From Chromera velia (lineage: Eukaryota; Sar; Chromeraceae), in the NCBI GenBank assembly GCA_018398765.1, contig JAHBMJ010003307.1, forward strand, positions 1-11,652: a stretch of DNA of 11,652 nucleotides, given 5' to 3'. The notes beneath the pieces were generated by a model, which did not search any database, was not told the DNA's origin, and was given only the letters and a program-made list of their open reading frames with translations. Below, piece after piece: positions 1 to 9,468 of the stretch. The first letter of the stretch is position 1. Every line of letters begins with the position of its first letter. A program made the position numbers and the translations under genes.

Positions 1-342
1 TTGCTTGTCCTGGTCTCCCTCTACCCGCAGAGAGGGAAGATTTCGACACAAACGTGACGGAATTGGAAGAGACTGCAGCACCAAAGGCCCCGAACATAGG
101 CCGCATCTTCACTGGCTGAGGAGTCGGGATAGAGGCATTGGGGAGACCCATCTGGGCATAAACAATCTGCCCGCTTTTGATGACGAGTTGTGGCTTCACA
201 CCGAAAAGCGACGGCTTCCACAGACACAGGTCAGCCAGCTTGCCCGGCTCGACGGACCCTATCAGGTGAGACAGGCCGTGGGCCCTCGCAGGATTTACTG
301 TGTACTTTGCAATGTACCGCTTCACCCTGAAGTTATCGACAT

Positions 343-391
<49 letters not shown>

Positions 392-3300
392 GAGGGAGAG
401 TGGCTGTGCGTTAAGAAAAAGAGCAAGAGTGAAAACAACGTGTCAGCCCAGAAGCACAAAAGGCGAAAAGGTCACTTGGCACGGAAGGCTGAGAGAAGTA
501 ACCAAGGGGGCGCACGAGGCCTGAGGTACAACCTTAATTCGCAGTTTTCACCCGACGCACCTGATGCGTCGAAGCTTGCGTGATCAAGGTCTGACTCCCG
601 GATCAGTGTGGGTGCAGAAGACGAAGACGAAGAGGACGCACCAGCCCCTCGAACCCCCCCTCTGGACTTTCTCGAACCCTTTGCCTTCCTACTCTCAGGT
701 TCATCCCCTTGTTTCTCCTTTTCTTTCTCTTCAGTAACCCCAGGAGCAGCCTCCACAGAAGGTTTCAGGTGTCCTCTCTGTCGCTTCATCTTGTCTGCTG
801 TCTGCCATGTGCGAGTGATGACCTCCCCGATTCTGCCCTGAAAGAAAATACATGAGAAGAGAGGCGCGTTGAATGCAAATTTTCTTTTTCTGGGAGTCAT
901 GCAGAGGGTGACACAAAAACTAGGTAACAAAAAAGAGAGCGCCAGTACACAATAACGAGAGGATAGTAGGGGTTGACGGGCAGATCAGCAAAAAACATCC
1001 TCGCTTCCTTGTGTGTCGAATCAAGCAACCAACAAAATGGCGTACCAACCATCGCTTGGGAATCTGAGGAGACGATGGAGATTGCCCCAAGATCGTGCAG
1101 GACATCCTCAGCAGCTATGGTCTCTCCCCTGATTCGAGACTCTGCAAAGGCAAGGTCTTCCTTCAGGTTCTTGTCAAGGTGGTGACAGACCTGCGTGCGT
1201 CAAGGAATGAATACATGGAAGTACTTGCACACTCGACCTTTTCGGCAGAGAGGTGGTCGTCATAACTGAACAGATCTCCGCCCCTCTATTCCTGCATTCA
1301 GACTCCTCCTTTATTCCTTTAGCCAGCCAATCAATTTCTATTTAGTGCAGAGGCTTGCCGAGAGAGCAAATGGTGTCACTCTCTTAGCAGCAGAAGAAAA
1401 AGGACATAAAACTTGGAGCAGCTCAGGACAAGGCAGTTCCACAGAAGATTTTGACTGAACGCCTCAGACCCCAGAACATCTCAAAAACTAACAGACTAAC
1501 TAGCAGACTCACCCACAGACTGACTGACTAGTCGACTAACTCACTCACATACAGGCATACACATAAACAGACAGAAAAACAGAAAGAAAAGCACACCCAC
1601 CATCAGCATGTCCAGATGTTCGTCTACAGTGTTCACTGTGAACGGCCGAGTTGGGTTCGTGCTGGAAGGCACGACCGCTGCCTCTCCACAGACCTGAAGC
1701 AGAAAGCAGATGTACAAAGTGGGCGGAAGCAGCATTTCACCACACACACACAGAGAAAGTTCAGGCTATCAGACTGCCGAGCGCAAAATCAAGAATTAAG
1801 CGATGCAAGACCAAACAGGGAGGGGGAGGCCGGAAGGAAAAAAGGAAGGAAGAAAAAAACGGCCGCCAAGCAGACCGATTTTATAAAGTGGCTGCTTGTT
1901 TTTCGTTCCTTCAAAGCTGGGGTATACAAAAAGAACTCCCGAAGCCTTCCATCTCTTAACACAGAGAGACAGACAAACGATGAAGCCAGCATGCTACAAA
2001 GGATGTATTAATATCTAGCTTGGAAGGAATTCACGCAAGCCAGCATGCACAAATTTATGGGCCAACAAGCAAAAGAGGACGGCAAGGATGCTTCATCCAT
2101 GCTGATTGACTGACCGTGAGAATATCAGGCGCGTGTCCCCCCCCTGCGCCTTCTGAGTGGTATGTGTGGATGGTGCGTCCCTTGAATGCAGCGATGGTGT
2201 CCTCAACACAGCAGGACTCGTTCAGAGTGTCTGTGTGGATCGTCACCTGCATTCATTCACACAGTCATGCATGAGTACACTCACTCTATTTTTTCGGAGC
2301 TGAATTGATCTGCACTCAGGAGTGTCGTTGATCGAGTCATAGTTGTCCGACACCTCGTGCTCCGAATTGTTTCTAACACACACCACACACGTAAATGGGG
2401 AGAGGGGCGAGAGAAAGGCTCTGCCGGGAGGGAAGCAGTTATGCTTCAGAGGTCGAATTCACGCCTGAGCAGAAACTCACTGAGGGAGCAGCACGCAGAC
2501 AGGCATGGAGGAAGGCTGCCAAAATGAAGTAAAGACAGACACCAAAAAGAGAGGGGCAGTGGATTGATTCTTGATGTGGGCGCATGTCCACTGTACCCCT
2601 GTCGTCCCTTTTTTCACATACCTGCACGTCGTGTGCCTCTGCCACTCTGAGGCAGCTGTCTATGGCAGCAGGGGTGGTGCCCCAGTCTTCGTGGAGCTTC
2701 AGACCGATGCACCTGCAGTGGCAGAGACGGGGAGACAGAAAGGGCAGATCAGAGGACAGACTCACATTGGAAGCTAGATGCCGTAGTCGCACTCTTCTTT
2801 CTGTCTCGGGGGGCAGACGATAAAAAGTCACTCAAAGTTGAGAGCACAAAAGACTGAAAAATCAGTTGCAAGACGATTCTCGGGGACGGAAAATGCTGAA
2901 AGCAATACTGATGAAGAAAGCATGGGATCGCACCAGGATGAAATGGACAAAAAAACGGGTGGAACCCGCGCCGCTCTTAACGAAAAAATGAATGAATGAA
3001 TGAATGAATGAAAGAAAGAAAGAAAGAAAGAAAGAAAGGAAAGAACGAAGGAAGGAACGAAGGAACGAACGAAGAAAGGAAGGGAGGGAAGGGAGGGAGG
3101 GAAGGGAGGGAGAACGCACCCAGCGTCGATCATGGCCACCAGATCCTCTGCGAGTTTGTCCCCGCTCCTAGAAGAGTTCCCCTTCCCAGTAAGACCAAAG
3201 TTCATGGGAAACGAATCGAGGGCCTGCATGCATGCATGAAGAACACAAAATTTCAGGCGGGAAGGAAAATACATCCACCAATCAAGGGAAGAGTAGTAGG

Positions 3301-5203
3301 GGAACAGGGGGACACAAAGGAAAGAAGAAGTACAAAAAGAAAAAGAGGAATGGAAACCGTCTCCTTTATGGACCAGTGTTGCAGTGCGACTGTGATGAAA
3401 TGGATTCAGAGGATGATGAATCCAAAGAGGTAAGGAAAAAAGAAAGAAAGAAAGAACCCAAAGTTCAACAAAAGAGGCGAAAGGAAACTTCCCTGCCTTC
3501 CATTCATTTCCCATGCACCCACCTTCAGCATAGCCTCGATGTGCGACGGCCCTGGAGTGCACGTCGTCGCGCACGTGCCTGTAGCGGGACCCGTTCCCCC
3601 TCCGACGAGTGTGGTGATACCGGCAGCGAGTGCTTGTTCGATCAGTTGAGGACAGATGAAGTGCACGTGGGTATCTATGGCCCCTGCTGTCAGGATCATT
3701 CCTTCTCCTGCGATGACTTCCGTTGTGGCTCCAAAAAGAAGTTCATCGTCCACTCCCTCCATAACATCTGGATTTCCTGCCTTCCCAATCTTCACAATTT
3801 TTCCATCCTTGATACCCACATCTCCCTTCACAATCCCAGCAACCGAATCAATCACCAACGCATTCGTCACTAAAACATCCAGAGCCCTCGAGGGAGGGCA
3901 GCCTGCCATCTGCCCCATACCTTCACGGAGGGTCTTCCCACCTCCAAATTTGCACTCATCCCCGTAAACAGAAAAATCCCTCTCCACACACACGACCAAA
4001 GAAGTGTCCCCCAATCGAACCAAATCTCCCGTCGTCGGACCGAAAGTTCTCAAATAAATCTCTCTCCCAATCTTGCACGGTGCTGGAATTTCACCCGCCG
4101 GGGCTTCCTTGTGTCCAAACGCTAAAGACACAACACGACCCATAATTTCATCAGCCCGCGCCTCCACAGCCACCCCGTCCGTGAGAAAATTTCCTCCTGC
4201 AACAACCTTGTTGCCCCCCATCTCCACTAGGTTCACGTGGCGTGTCTGCCCAGGTTCAAACCTCACTGCTGTCCCTGCAGGAATGTCCAAGCGCATGCCG
4301 AGGGACTGACGGCGATCAAAGGTCAGGTTTCTGTTCGTCTCCAGGAACGGAAAATGGGAGCCCACCTGCAGACATTCATCATACATGGGTACGCAAGTAT
4401 GTGGTCAGCCTACATGAAAGTGGGAACATGTACTTCTTCACGTGCACGAGCGTTGTGTAGGGGAGAAGATTCAATTTGCTGACATTCCAAGCTTTCTTGT
4501 CTGCTCTGACAGGTGAATGAAGACGACGTGCAAAAAAATAGGAATCTTGCGAAGGAGAGAAAGCAATGCACGCAAACTCGTCAGACTCATGCTAAAACAA
4601 AAGTGAGGCTTCAGAGAGGCCGTACATAGATCCGACCTGAATTGGGCGATCGCACGTCGACGTCACCTCCAGGCGCACTCTGCGTCTGCCTTCGTTGAGA
4701 ACGATCGCCGTCTCCGTCTCCTCCCCTCCCGCTTCTCCTGGCTGTTCGGGTTTGGGTTTCATCTCTCCTGGAGATGCTACCGCATACTCAGTTTCATTGT
4801 GGAGGGTGTGGCACGGAAAGGGGGAGGGGAGTCGGAAGGCTTGAACAGACGGGACGGGAAGGAAGGAACCGTGCAGGGCAAGCTTCAGGTCCCCCTCAAG
4901 TCTGCAGATGGGCTCGTGGAGGGTTACGAGTTTTGTACCGTCCGGGAAGGTCCCCTCCACCTGGACTTCCTGGACCAGGTCAGGGACCCCAGGGAGGACC
5001 TGGTGGACCCCCAACATCTCCCTCCCCTTCTGCATTAGTTCAGAGACAGAATGGCCCTCCCTGACTAACTCCAGGGTCTGAGACGCCAACAGGGCAGTGG
5101 CCTCGGTGGCATTCAGTCTGAGTCCTTTCGCCAGTCTCTTTTGAGCAAGGGAACCTGCCTGGTGCACCAGAAGGTTCTCGAGCTCCTTTGGATCGAGTCT
5201 CAT
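1..5203 (-). CDS. Single-chain urease (fused gamma-beta-alpha), nine exons, 3' end outside window
   Basis: Nickel enzyme that hydrolyses urea to ammonia and carbamate, expected in the cytosol. Exons on the minus strand: 5203-4637, 4365-3523, 3223-3120, 2712-2622, 2246-2115, 1693-1601, 1190-1050, 837-561 and 342 to the left edge. Joined in frame they give 863 codons. Residues 1 to about 120 are the gamma part (ends HGSFLPVPS), about 143-255 the beta part ([12 protein letters not shown] joins exons 1 and 2), and the rest alpha. Expected nickel ligands, by known urease structures, are all present: H422 and H424 (DTHVHFI), K510 for the carbamylated lysine (GLKLHEDWG), H539 (IHTDTLNE), H565 ([12 protein letters not shown]) and D653 (SSDSQAM). 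The flap residues C612 and H613 (VCHHLD) are also there. The start is fixed by an in-frame TAA at 5216-5218, and the ATG has A at -3. Plant ureases have about 840 residues; this one is longer because of an insertion at about 680-740. About 60 C-terminal residues lie outside the window. No accessory gene (UreD, UreF, UreG) is nearby. Family assignment is near certain; splice points are inferred from homology and consensus. Confidence 0.96.
343..560 (-). repeat. Urease intron 8 with (CA)n(CG)n tract at its 3' splice site
   Basis: A plus-strand CA run (about 346-376) continues into a CG run (about 376-390), so about 45 bases alternate purine and pyrimidine without a break. On the coding strand this reads (CG)n then (TG)n and runs directly into the CAG acceptor at 345-343, replacing the usual polypyrimidine tract. 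The donor at 560 reads GTGCGT after GCATCAG. Splicing is phase 1 and rebuilds an aspartate before [10 protein letters not shown], as urease homology requires. Confidence 0.85.
2713..3119 (-). repeat. Urease intron 3 with long purine/pyrimidine simple-repeat tract
   Basis: On the plus strand, (AATG)n from about 2987 passes into (GAAA)n, then mixed GGAAC/GAAGG and GGGAGGGA units to about 3113. On the coding strand this is an uninterrupted pyrimidine-rich stretch of about 125 bases at the 5' end of the intron. It starts a few bases after the donor GTGCGT at 3119. The acceptor is CTGCAG at 2713. Open frames through the tract (poly-SFLPSL style) are repeat artefacts. Confidence 0.85.
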
Positions 5204-5892
5204 CGTTCTCAGCTTTTACTTTCTGTACGCAGGCGTCGCTTCTGTCTGCACCCTCCCAGGGGAAGCAGGGAAAGAGTGGGAGACGGCAGAAAAAACGGAG
5301 ACGCCAAAGAAAAATGAGACTCCTGATGCCAGAGCGCACCGAATCGAGCAGAGGAGCGTCCAGCAAAGTGTCAGACTCTGTCTCCCGATGAGTGCGGCAT
5401 AGATCGTTCTCTTAGAAGCAGTGGTAGGGCCTCACCGGCCACCTGACGGTGACCCCGGCCAAGCTCCTACACACTGAGAAACCTTTTGCGAAGCTGCATG
5501 CATGATCCGCGGAGAATTTCGCGGAGACCTGTACGCGCGCGCGCGGCGGCCGCGCGCTCCTCTCGGGCCGGTCCGCGTTCCGCAGACATGCAGCCTTTTT
5601 GCTGTCAACAAATCAATACAAATCATTGCCTTGATCGCCACACACGCGCAAGACAAACAGACCACCCATCGCTGTCTGACTCTGTCTGTCACGCACAGAA
5701 GGTCAGCTCATCGCTGTAACTCTCCCACTTTGGTTGGACGCAAACAGTTCCTATTGCTGGAACCAGACGTACAGTTGGCCTCTCGTGTTTTGGGAGACGG
5801 CTGGGTCCGTTGACTTCTGAGCTCCATATCCTCTTTCACGTCGAAGCTTTGGGCGTGGAGTGTCTTGGGCCCTTTAGGAAGAGCCAAAGAGA
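5204..5892. promoter_or_regulatory. Head-to-head spacer between urease and MPC2, probable bidirectional promoter region
   Basis: The start codons of the two divergent genes are 689 bases apart, with in-frame stops just upstream of each (TAA at 5216-5218, TAG at 5875-5877), so neither protein extends into the spacer unless a 5' intron exists. In the middle lies a CpG-rich block at about 5508-5580. It contains a near-perfect palindrome, GCGCGCGGCGGCCGCGCGC (about 5538-5556), and two copies of CGCGGAGA separated by four bases (about 5511-5530). I see no convincing TATA box. The short open frames here have no recognisable product. The promoter role is inferred from position and composition. Confidence 0.5.
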
Positions 5893-7865
5893 ATGGCAGG
5901 TGCGGCGAAGAAAAGTTTGTTTGCCCCCGGCATCGTGCCCTTCCTTCAGAAGAAGGCTCTCGAATTGCCTTTACCAGAGACGGTGAAAGGATTTTTGGGT
6001 CAGTCTGATGCTTTGCAGTGTGGCCCCTACGGTCGTTTTTTCACATAGAAATTCCCACAACGTTTGAGGCTGCTTTGAATAGAAGGCTTTGCTGAATGAT
6101 GAATGTCCAGTGATGAACGGAAATCGTTCTGCCTCTCTTCCCCTTCTGTCATTCTGCATCTCTTCCCTCTTTCCATCTCATTTCCCGATTTTCTGGACCC
6201 GTCCCTAAAGGTCCTTCATTCGTGTTTGCTTTGGACATCTCCTGCTCGGCTCAGCGGCTCTTTTATTGTTCATCCCCTTTCTTTCAGCCCCAACCAAACA
6301 TTAAGGTTGCCCCCCCTTTCTTCGTCAACGTCCGATTGTTTCTGCTCTCTTTATCTGCATGAGCACTCCCGTTCCCCCCACCTGCCCCATGCTCCTCCCC
6401 TCCCCCCTTTCTACTGCAGCCCATCCTGCGGGACCTTTCACGATTCACTTCTGGGCTCCCACGTTCAAATGGGCGATCTCGATAGCGAACATCATGGACC
6501 TGAACAGACCTGTGGATAAACTCTCCGCGCCACAACAGACAGGTTGGCTGGTCTTGCCTGGCTATGCTTACTGTCTGTGTGCAGAGAAGACGAGACGAGA
6601 ATCCTACAAAGTTCACTATTCGGGACTGATATCCTAGAACTCTTTTTGTCCGCATCTTGCTTTCTTCATTCACTCAGCTTCCCGTTTTGTCTCGGTGGGA
6701 GGGAATCATCGCGTCTTAATTCGTCTGCATGATCGAGACTCCCGGTTCTCGTTCATATGCGTCGTGAACCTTCAAAAGTGGCTCGCGCCTCTGGAAGTCC
6801 TTCTCTCTTCCTTCAATTGTTCATCCCTCGATGTTTGGTGCGGTTGCAACAAAAATAAGCTATCGTGCCGTCTGTCTGCATCACTCTCCCTCGGATGTTT
6901 GTGCCCCGGCCTCCGTTGAATGATCAAGTCGCACTTGTTTGTGTGCTGAGCGTGCAGCCGTGGCAGCTACGGGGATCATCTGGTCTCGGTATTCGATGGT
7001 CATCGTTCCCAAAAATTGGAACCTCTTCTCCGGTGGGTCGGCAAGGGGGGGGGCTGATGCGTTGTTTGCTGCGTCGTCTGGTGTTTTCTTTGACTTTGAT
7101 TCATTCAAATCGTCTTCTCTGGACGTGGTTTTTGTTTCATTGACAGCCGTTTTCCGCACGGCTGATGTGTGAAAGCCGTTTGATCATCAATGAACTGCGT
7201 GACAGCCCTCGTAGATTGTGCCTCACAACGCGAACCCGTTCGTTCTCTTCAGTGGCCGGTACTGGTCTTTCCGGAGTAGTTACGAGAGGAGGAGAGAAAC
7301 GGAGCGGGGAGAGAAGACCAAAGTGCAAGCATCCTCTCATGCATTCTTCTGTTGGCCCATCTTGACTGTGACAGAACCTGTCTGCCTGTCTCTCCATTCT
7401 TCTGTTGGCCCATCTTGACTGTGACAGAACCTGTCTGCCTGTCTCCCCATTCTTCTGTTGGCCCATCTTGACTGTGACAGAGCCGGTCTGCCTGTCTCCC
7501 CACGTGCGCACATGCTTTGAGTTTTAATTTTCCGTTGATTGGTCTCCTCGCTTTCTTGTGGCCGCACTATGGCTTTTTGGTGCTGTCGAAATCTGCATGT
7601 GCATGTCCCTCTCCCTTCTAGCGAGCTTCTGTCTCTCTGACGTTTCTTCCTACTGCCCTTGAGAAATCTGCAAAGAAAACCGGGAGGGCCCCCATCGCGG
7701 AAACAGAAACAAAAAAAAAAGGCACAAAGAGAAGCCTTCCTTTCGAAGGGGTCTCTCTGAGGCCTTCAAAGGGTGGTTCCAGCTTCGGAGATTCAGGAGG
7801 GAATTCTGGCATCTGCATGTGTTAATGCGGCTTTCTTTTTCTTTCTCTTTCTTTCTTTCTTTCTT

Positions 7866-7911
<46 letters not shown>

Positions 7912-8049
7912 CTCTATGTCTGGCTGACTGCAGTGAACGTCTTCATGGCCATCACTGGGTCCTGGCAGTTGTACAGAGTGTTCATGTGGAGACAGTACGG
8001 CAAGCAGGTCACCCTGGACGGCCTCTCGGGGACGAAGAAGGAGGGTTGA
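5893..8049 (+). CDS. MPC2: Mitochondrial pyruvate carrier subunit 2 (MPC2 family), four exons, complete
   Basis: Inner mitochondrial membrane protein that pairs with MPC1 to import pyruvate. Exons: 5893-5998, 6420-6542, 6958-7032 and 7934-8049; 420 coding bases give 139 residues plus TGA. Length fits the family (about 127-130 in human and yeast). Diagnostic blocks in order: HPAGPFTIHFWAPTFKWAI (37-55), DLNRPVDKLSAPQQ (62-75), ATGIIWSRYSMVIVPKNWNL (80-99) and NVFMAITGSWQLYRV (103-117). These match the MPC2 rather than the MPC1 signature. Hydrophobic helices would lie around 42-60, 77-95 and 101-117. The N-terminus (MAGAAKKSLFAPG) is basic. The start has A at -3 and G at +4 and follows an in-frame TAG at 5875-5877. 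All three introns are phase 1 with donors GTCAGT, GTTGGC and GTGGGT and acceptors ending TGCAG. No disruption was seen. The gene diverges from urease. Confidence 0.95.
7342..7500 (+). repeat. 53-bp minisatellite, three head-to-tail copies, in MPC2 intron 3
   Basis: Three consecutive units of exactly 53 bases start at 7342, 7395 and 7448, each opening CATTCTTCTGTTGGCCCATC. The first two are almost identical. The third differs at two bases in the AGAACCTG segment (AGAGCCGG). The array stops sharply at about 7500. The intron (7033-7933) is about twice the size of its neighbours, partly because of this array. Because 53 is not a multiple of 3, open frames here cycle through repeated peptides and are not genes. 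Confidence 0.95.
7831..7913 (+). repeat. Compound (CTTT)n(CT)n microsatellite before MPC2 intron 3 acceptor
   Basis: A pure pyrimidine run of about 80 bases: CTTT units to about 7868, then about 20 CT units to 7909. It ends about 20 bases before the CTGCAG acceptor (cleavage after 7933), so it can serve as an oversized polypyrimidine tract. Confidence 0.95.
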
Positions 8050-8340
8050 TCTGGGGGGGGAAAGAGCGAGAAGGGAGAAGAAGAGGGACAAAGAGGGACT
8101 GAACGGACCTCGAGGAGCGGAGAGCAGAAATGACCTCATTCATTCACTTCATACATGGTTACAAAAGAAAATCCTGGAGGAGCGATTCGCAGGCCGTCAA
8201 TCGTTGAGGGCCCGTGTGTAATCTTAGTCTGCATGAGGAACAGCAGGGAGACTATCCATCCCCATCCCGAGCCATCCGCTCTACAGATCAAACGTTCTGG
8301 CACGGTTCTGCTTTCTACTAGTAAGTGCTTCAAGTTTTGA
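8050..8340 (+). other. MPC2 3' flank, probable untranslated region
   Basis: Sequence of ordinary composition follows the MPC2 stop at 8047-8049 up to the AT-rich island. Short open frames on both strands (about 8136-8333 minus, 8155-8340 plus) show no recognisable domain. No canonical AATAAA signal is evident; AATTAAATA occurs at about 8430. Function as a 3' UTR is inferred from position only. Confidence 0.4.
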
Positions 8341-8778
8341 TCATTTAAAGAATGAATGAAACAAAAATCAATTTGACTGAATGACCGTATAGATCCCTTG
8401 TGCCAGTGCCAGTGGGTGACAACTTACGCCAATTAAATACCATTACTTTTCGTTCTGTCGATACAAATTCATCTTATAAAGCCTTCTGAGCCCCCTCCTT
8501 AACCTACGATAATTAAATATACAAACTCTCATATAAACTTGAAAATTATTTTAAGTACTTTAGGATCGAGCATAATTAGACTTAGTAATTTGATTAGTTC
8601 TTGACTAGGTTCTTGAGCTCTACAGGTGTAGATACAAACCTCATCATCTGGGTAGGTATGTGGTCGGGGTGCGGGGATAGCGAGGGCCCAGAAACCTATA
8701 TGGCTCTGACTCCTCACTTTATACTAGTTTATAGCCCATATAAGTCTCTACACATGTACTACTAGTATTACTCCACAA

Positions 8779-8802
8779 GTCCATCTCTAGGTCCATCTAT
8801 AT
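8779..8802 (+). repeat. 12-bp tandem repeat, two copies (GTCCATCTMTAK type)
   Basis: GTCCATCTCTAG is followed directly by GTCCATCTATAT. It lies about 30 bases left of the MITE-like element. A related array with the same period and GTCCA core sits at 9469-9504. Confidence 0.6.
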
Positions 8803-8825
8803 GCCAAACTAGATGCCAAAACCCC

Positions 8826-9090
8826 ACCGTAGGCTAGGCGCCGCACATAAAAAAAAAGAAAAAAATTTAGGCGTCCTCAACTTTTGTTTTTCTTTTTTTT
8901 TTTTTTCGGTCAAAAGTTTGGTTCACATTTTGTCTAGCATTTTGTGTGGAAAAGTAAGTTTCAGAGTCGAAAGGGATGCTTAAATTTCCTTTTGGAGGCA
9001 CTTAAAATAAAAAAATAAAAAAAAACAGAAAAAAAAAATTAGACCTTCCCAACTTTTTTTTTTTTCTATGTGCGGCGTCTAGACCGTAGG
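8826..9090. mobile_element. MITE-like element with 17-bp terminal inverted repeats and 8-bp target-site duplication
   Basis: The left end (8834-8850) reads CTAGGCGCCGCACATAA. The reverse complement of the right end (9066-9082) reads CTAGACGCCGCACATAG, 15 of 17 identical. Immediately outside both ends is the same direct 8-mer, ACCGTAGG (8826-8833 and 9083-9090), as left by transposase-mediated insertion. The 249-bp element has no coding capacity. Each terminal repeat is followed inward by a long A-tract, a 15-16 base block and a T-tract. An 8-bp duplication is typical of hAT, P and some Mutator-like elements, but ACCGTAGG lacks the usual hAT duplication pattern (T at 2, A at 7), so the superfamily is left open. 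Confidence 0.78.
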
Positions 9091-9468
9091 ATAGGATAGG
9101 TCCTGGGTCCGATAGGATAGGATTTATGTTCCGATCGAGTTGCCCCACGGTCCACTGCCGGGCCTCGACTTGCACTTACTACTAGGTGCGCTAGCCTCAC
9201 AGGCCACTGTCTCGACTAGGATACATAAAAAATTATAACATTTAACATTACTGTCTGCATCAAAAGGAATTAAACTAATGTTGAGTGAATCAGAACTTAT
9301 ACATACACGTAATACTATAGTTTTACATGCACTTAATTTTAAAAGTTAATACATAGTTTTGTTCCAAATCACATGGATAATCGGAAACTCAGCAGCCTCA
9401 GCCTATATCGGAAGTTTGGAACATACCGATCGCTAAGGATAGACATGCATTGTGCAGTCCTGGTGCCA

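Noticed and set aside
3232-3873. 213-residue plus-strand open frame
   Set aside because: It is antisense to urease exon 2 and intron 2. The minus strand has the conserved urease sequence, and the plus frame is Lys-rich without any domain.
5040-5366. 108-residue minus-strand frame crossing the urease start
   Set aside because: It lies in a different frame from the conserved urease gamma sequence and has no recognisable domain.
7137-7567. Overlapping minus-strand frames with repeated GETGRQ and SQSRWANRRM peptides
   Set aside because: They are translations of the 53-bp minisatellite inside an MPC2 intron; the period is not a multiple of three.
8319-9181. 10-base inverted repeat TAGTAAGTGC (8319-8328) and GCACTTACTA (9172-9181)
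   Set aside because: It was considered as ends of a larger transposon, but it is short, does not extend, has no matching direct flank, and would end inside the AT-rich island.
9360-9423. 9-base inverted repeat TGTTCCAAA / TTTGGAACA with a 46-base loop
   Set aside because: A hairpin is possible, but there is no supporting context such as an RNA gene or terminator. Chance is likely in AT-rich DNA.
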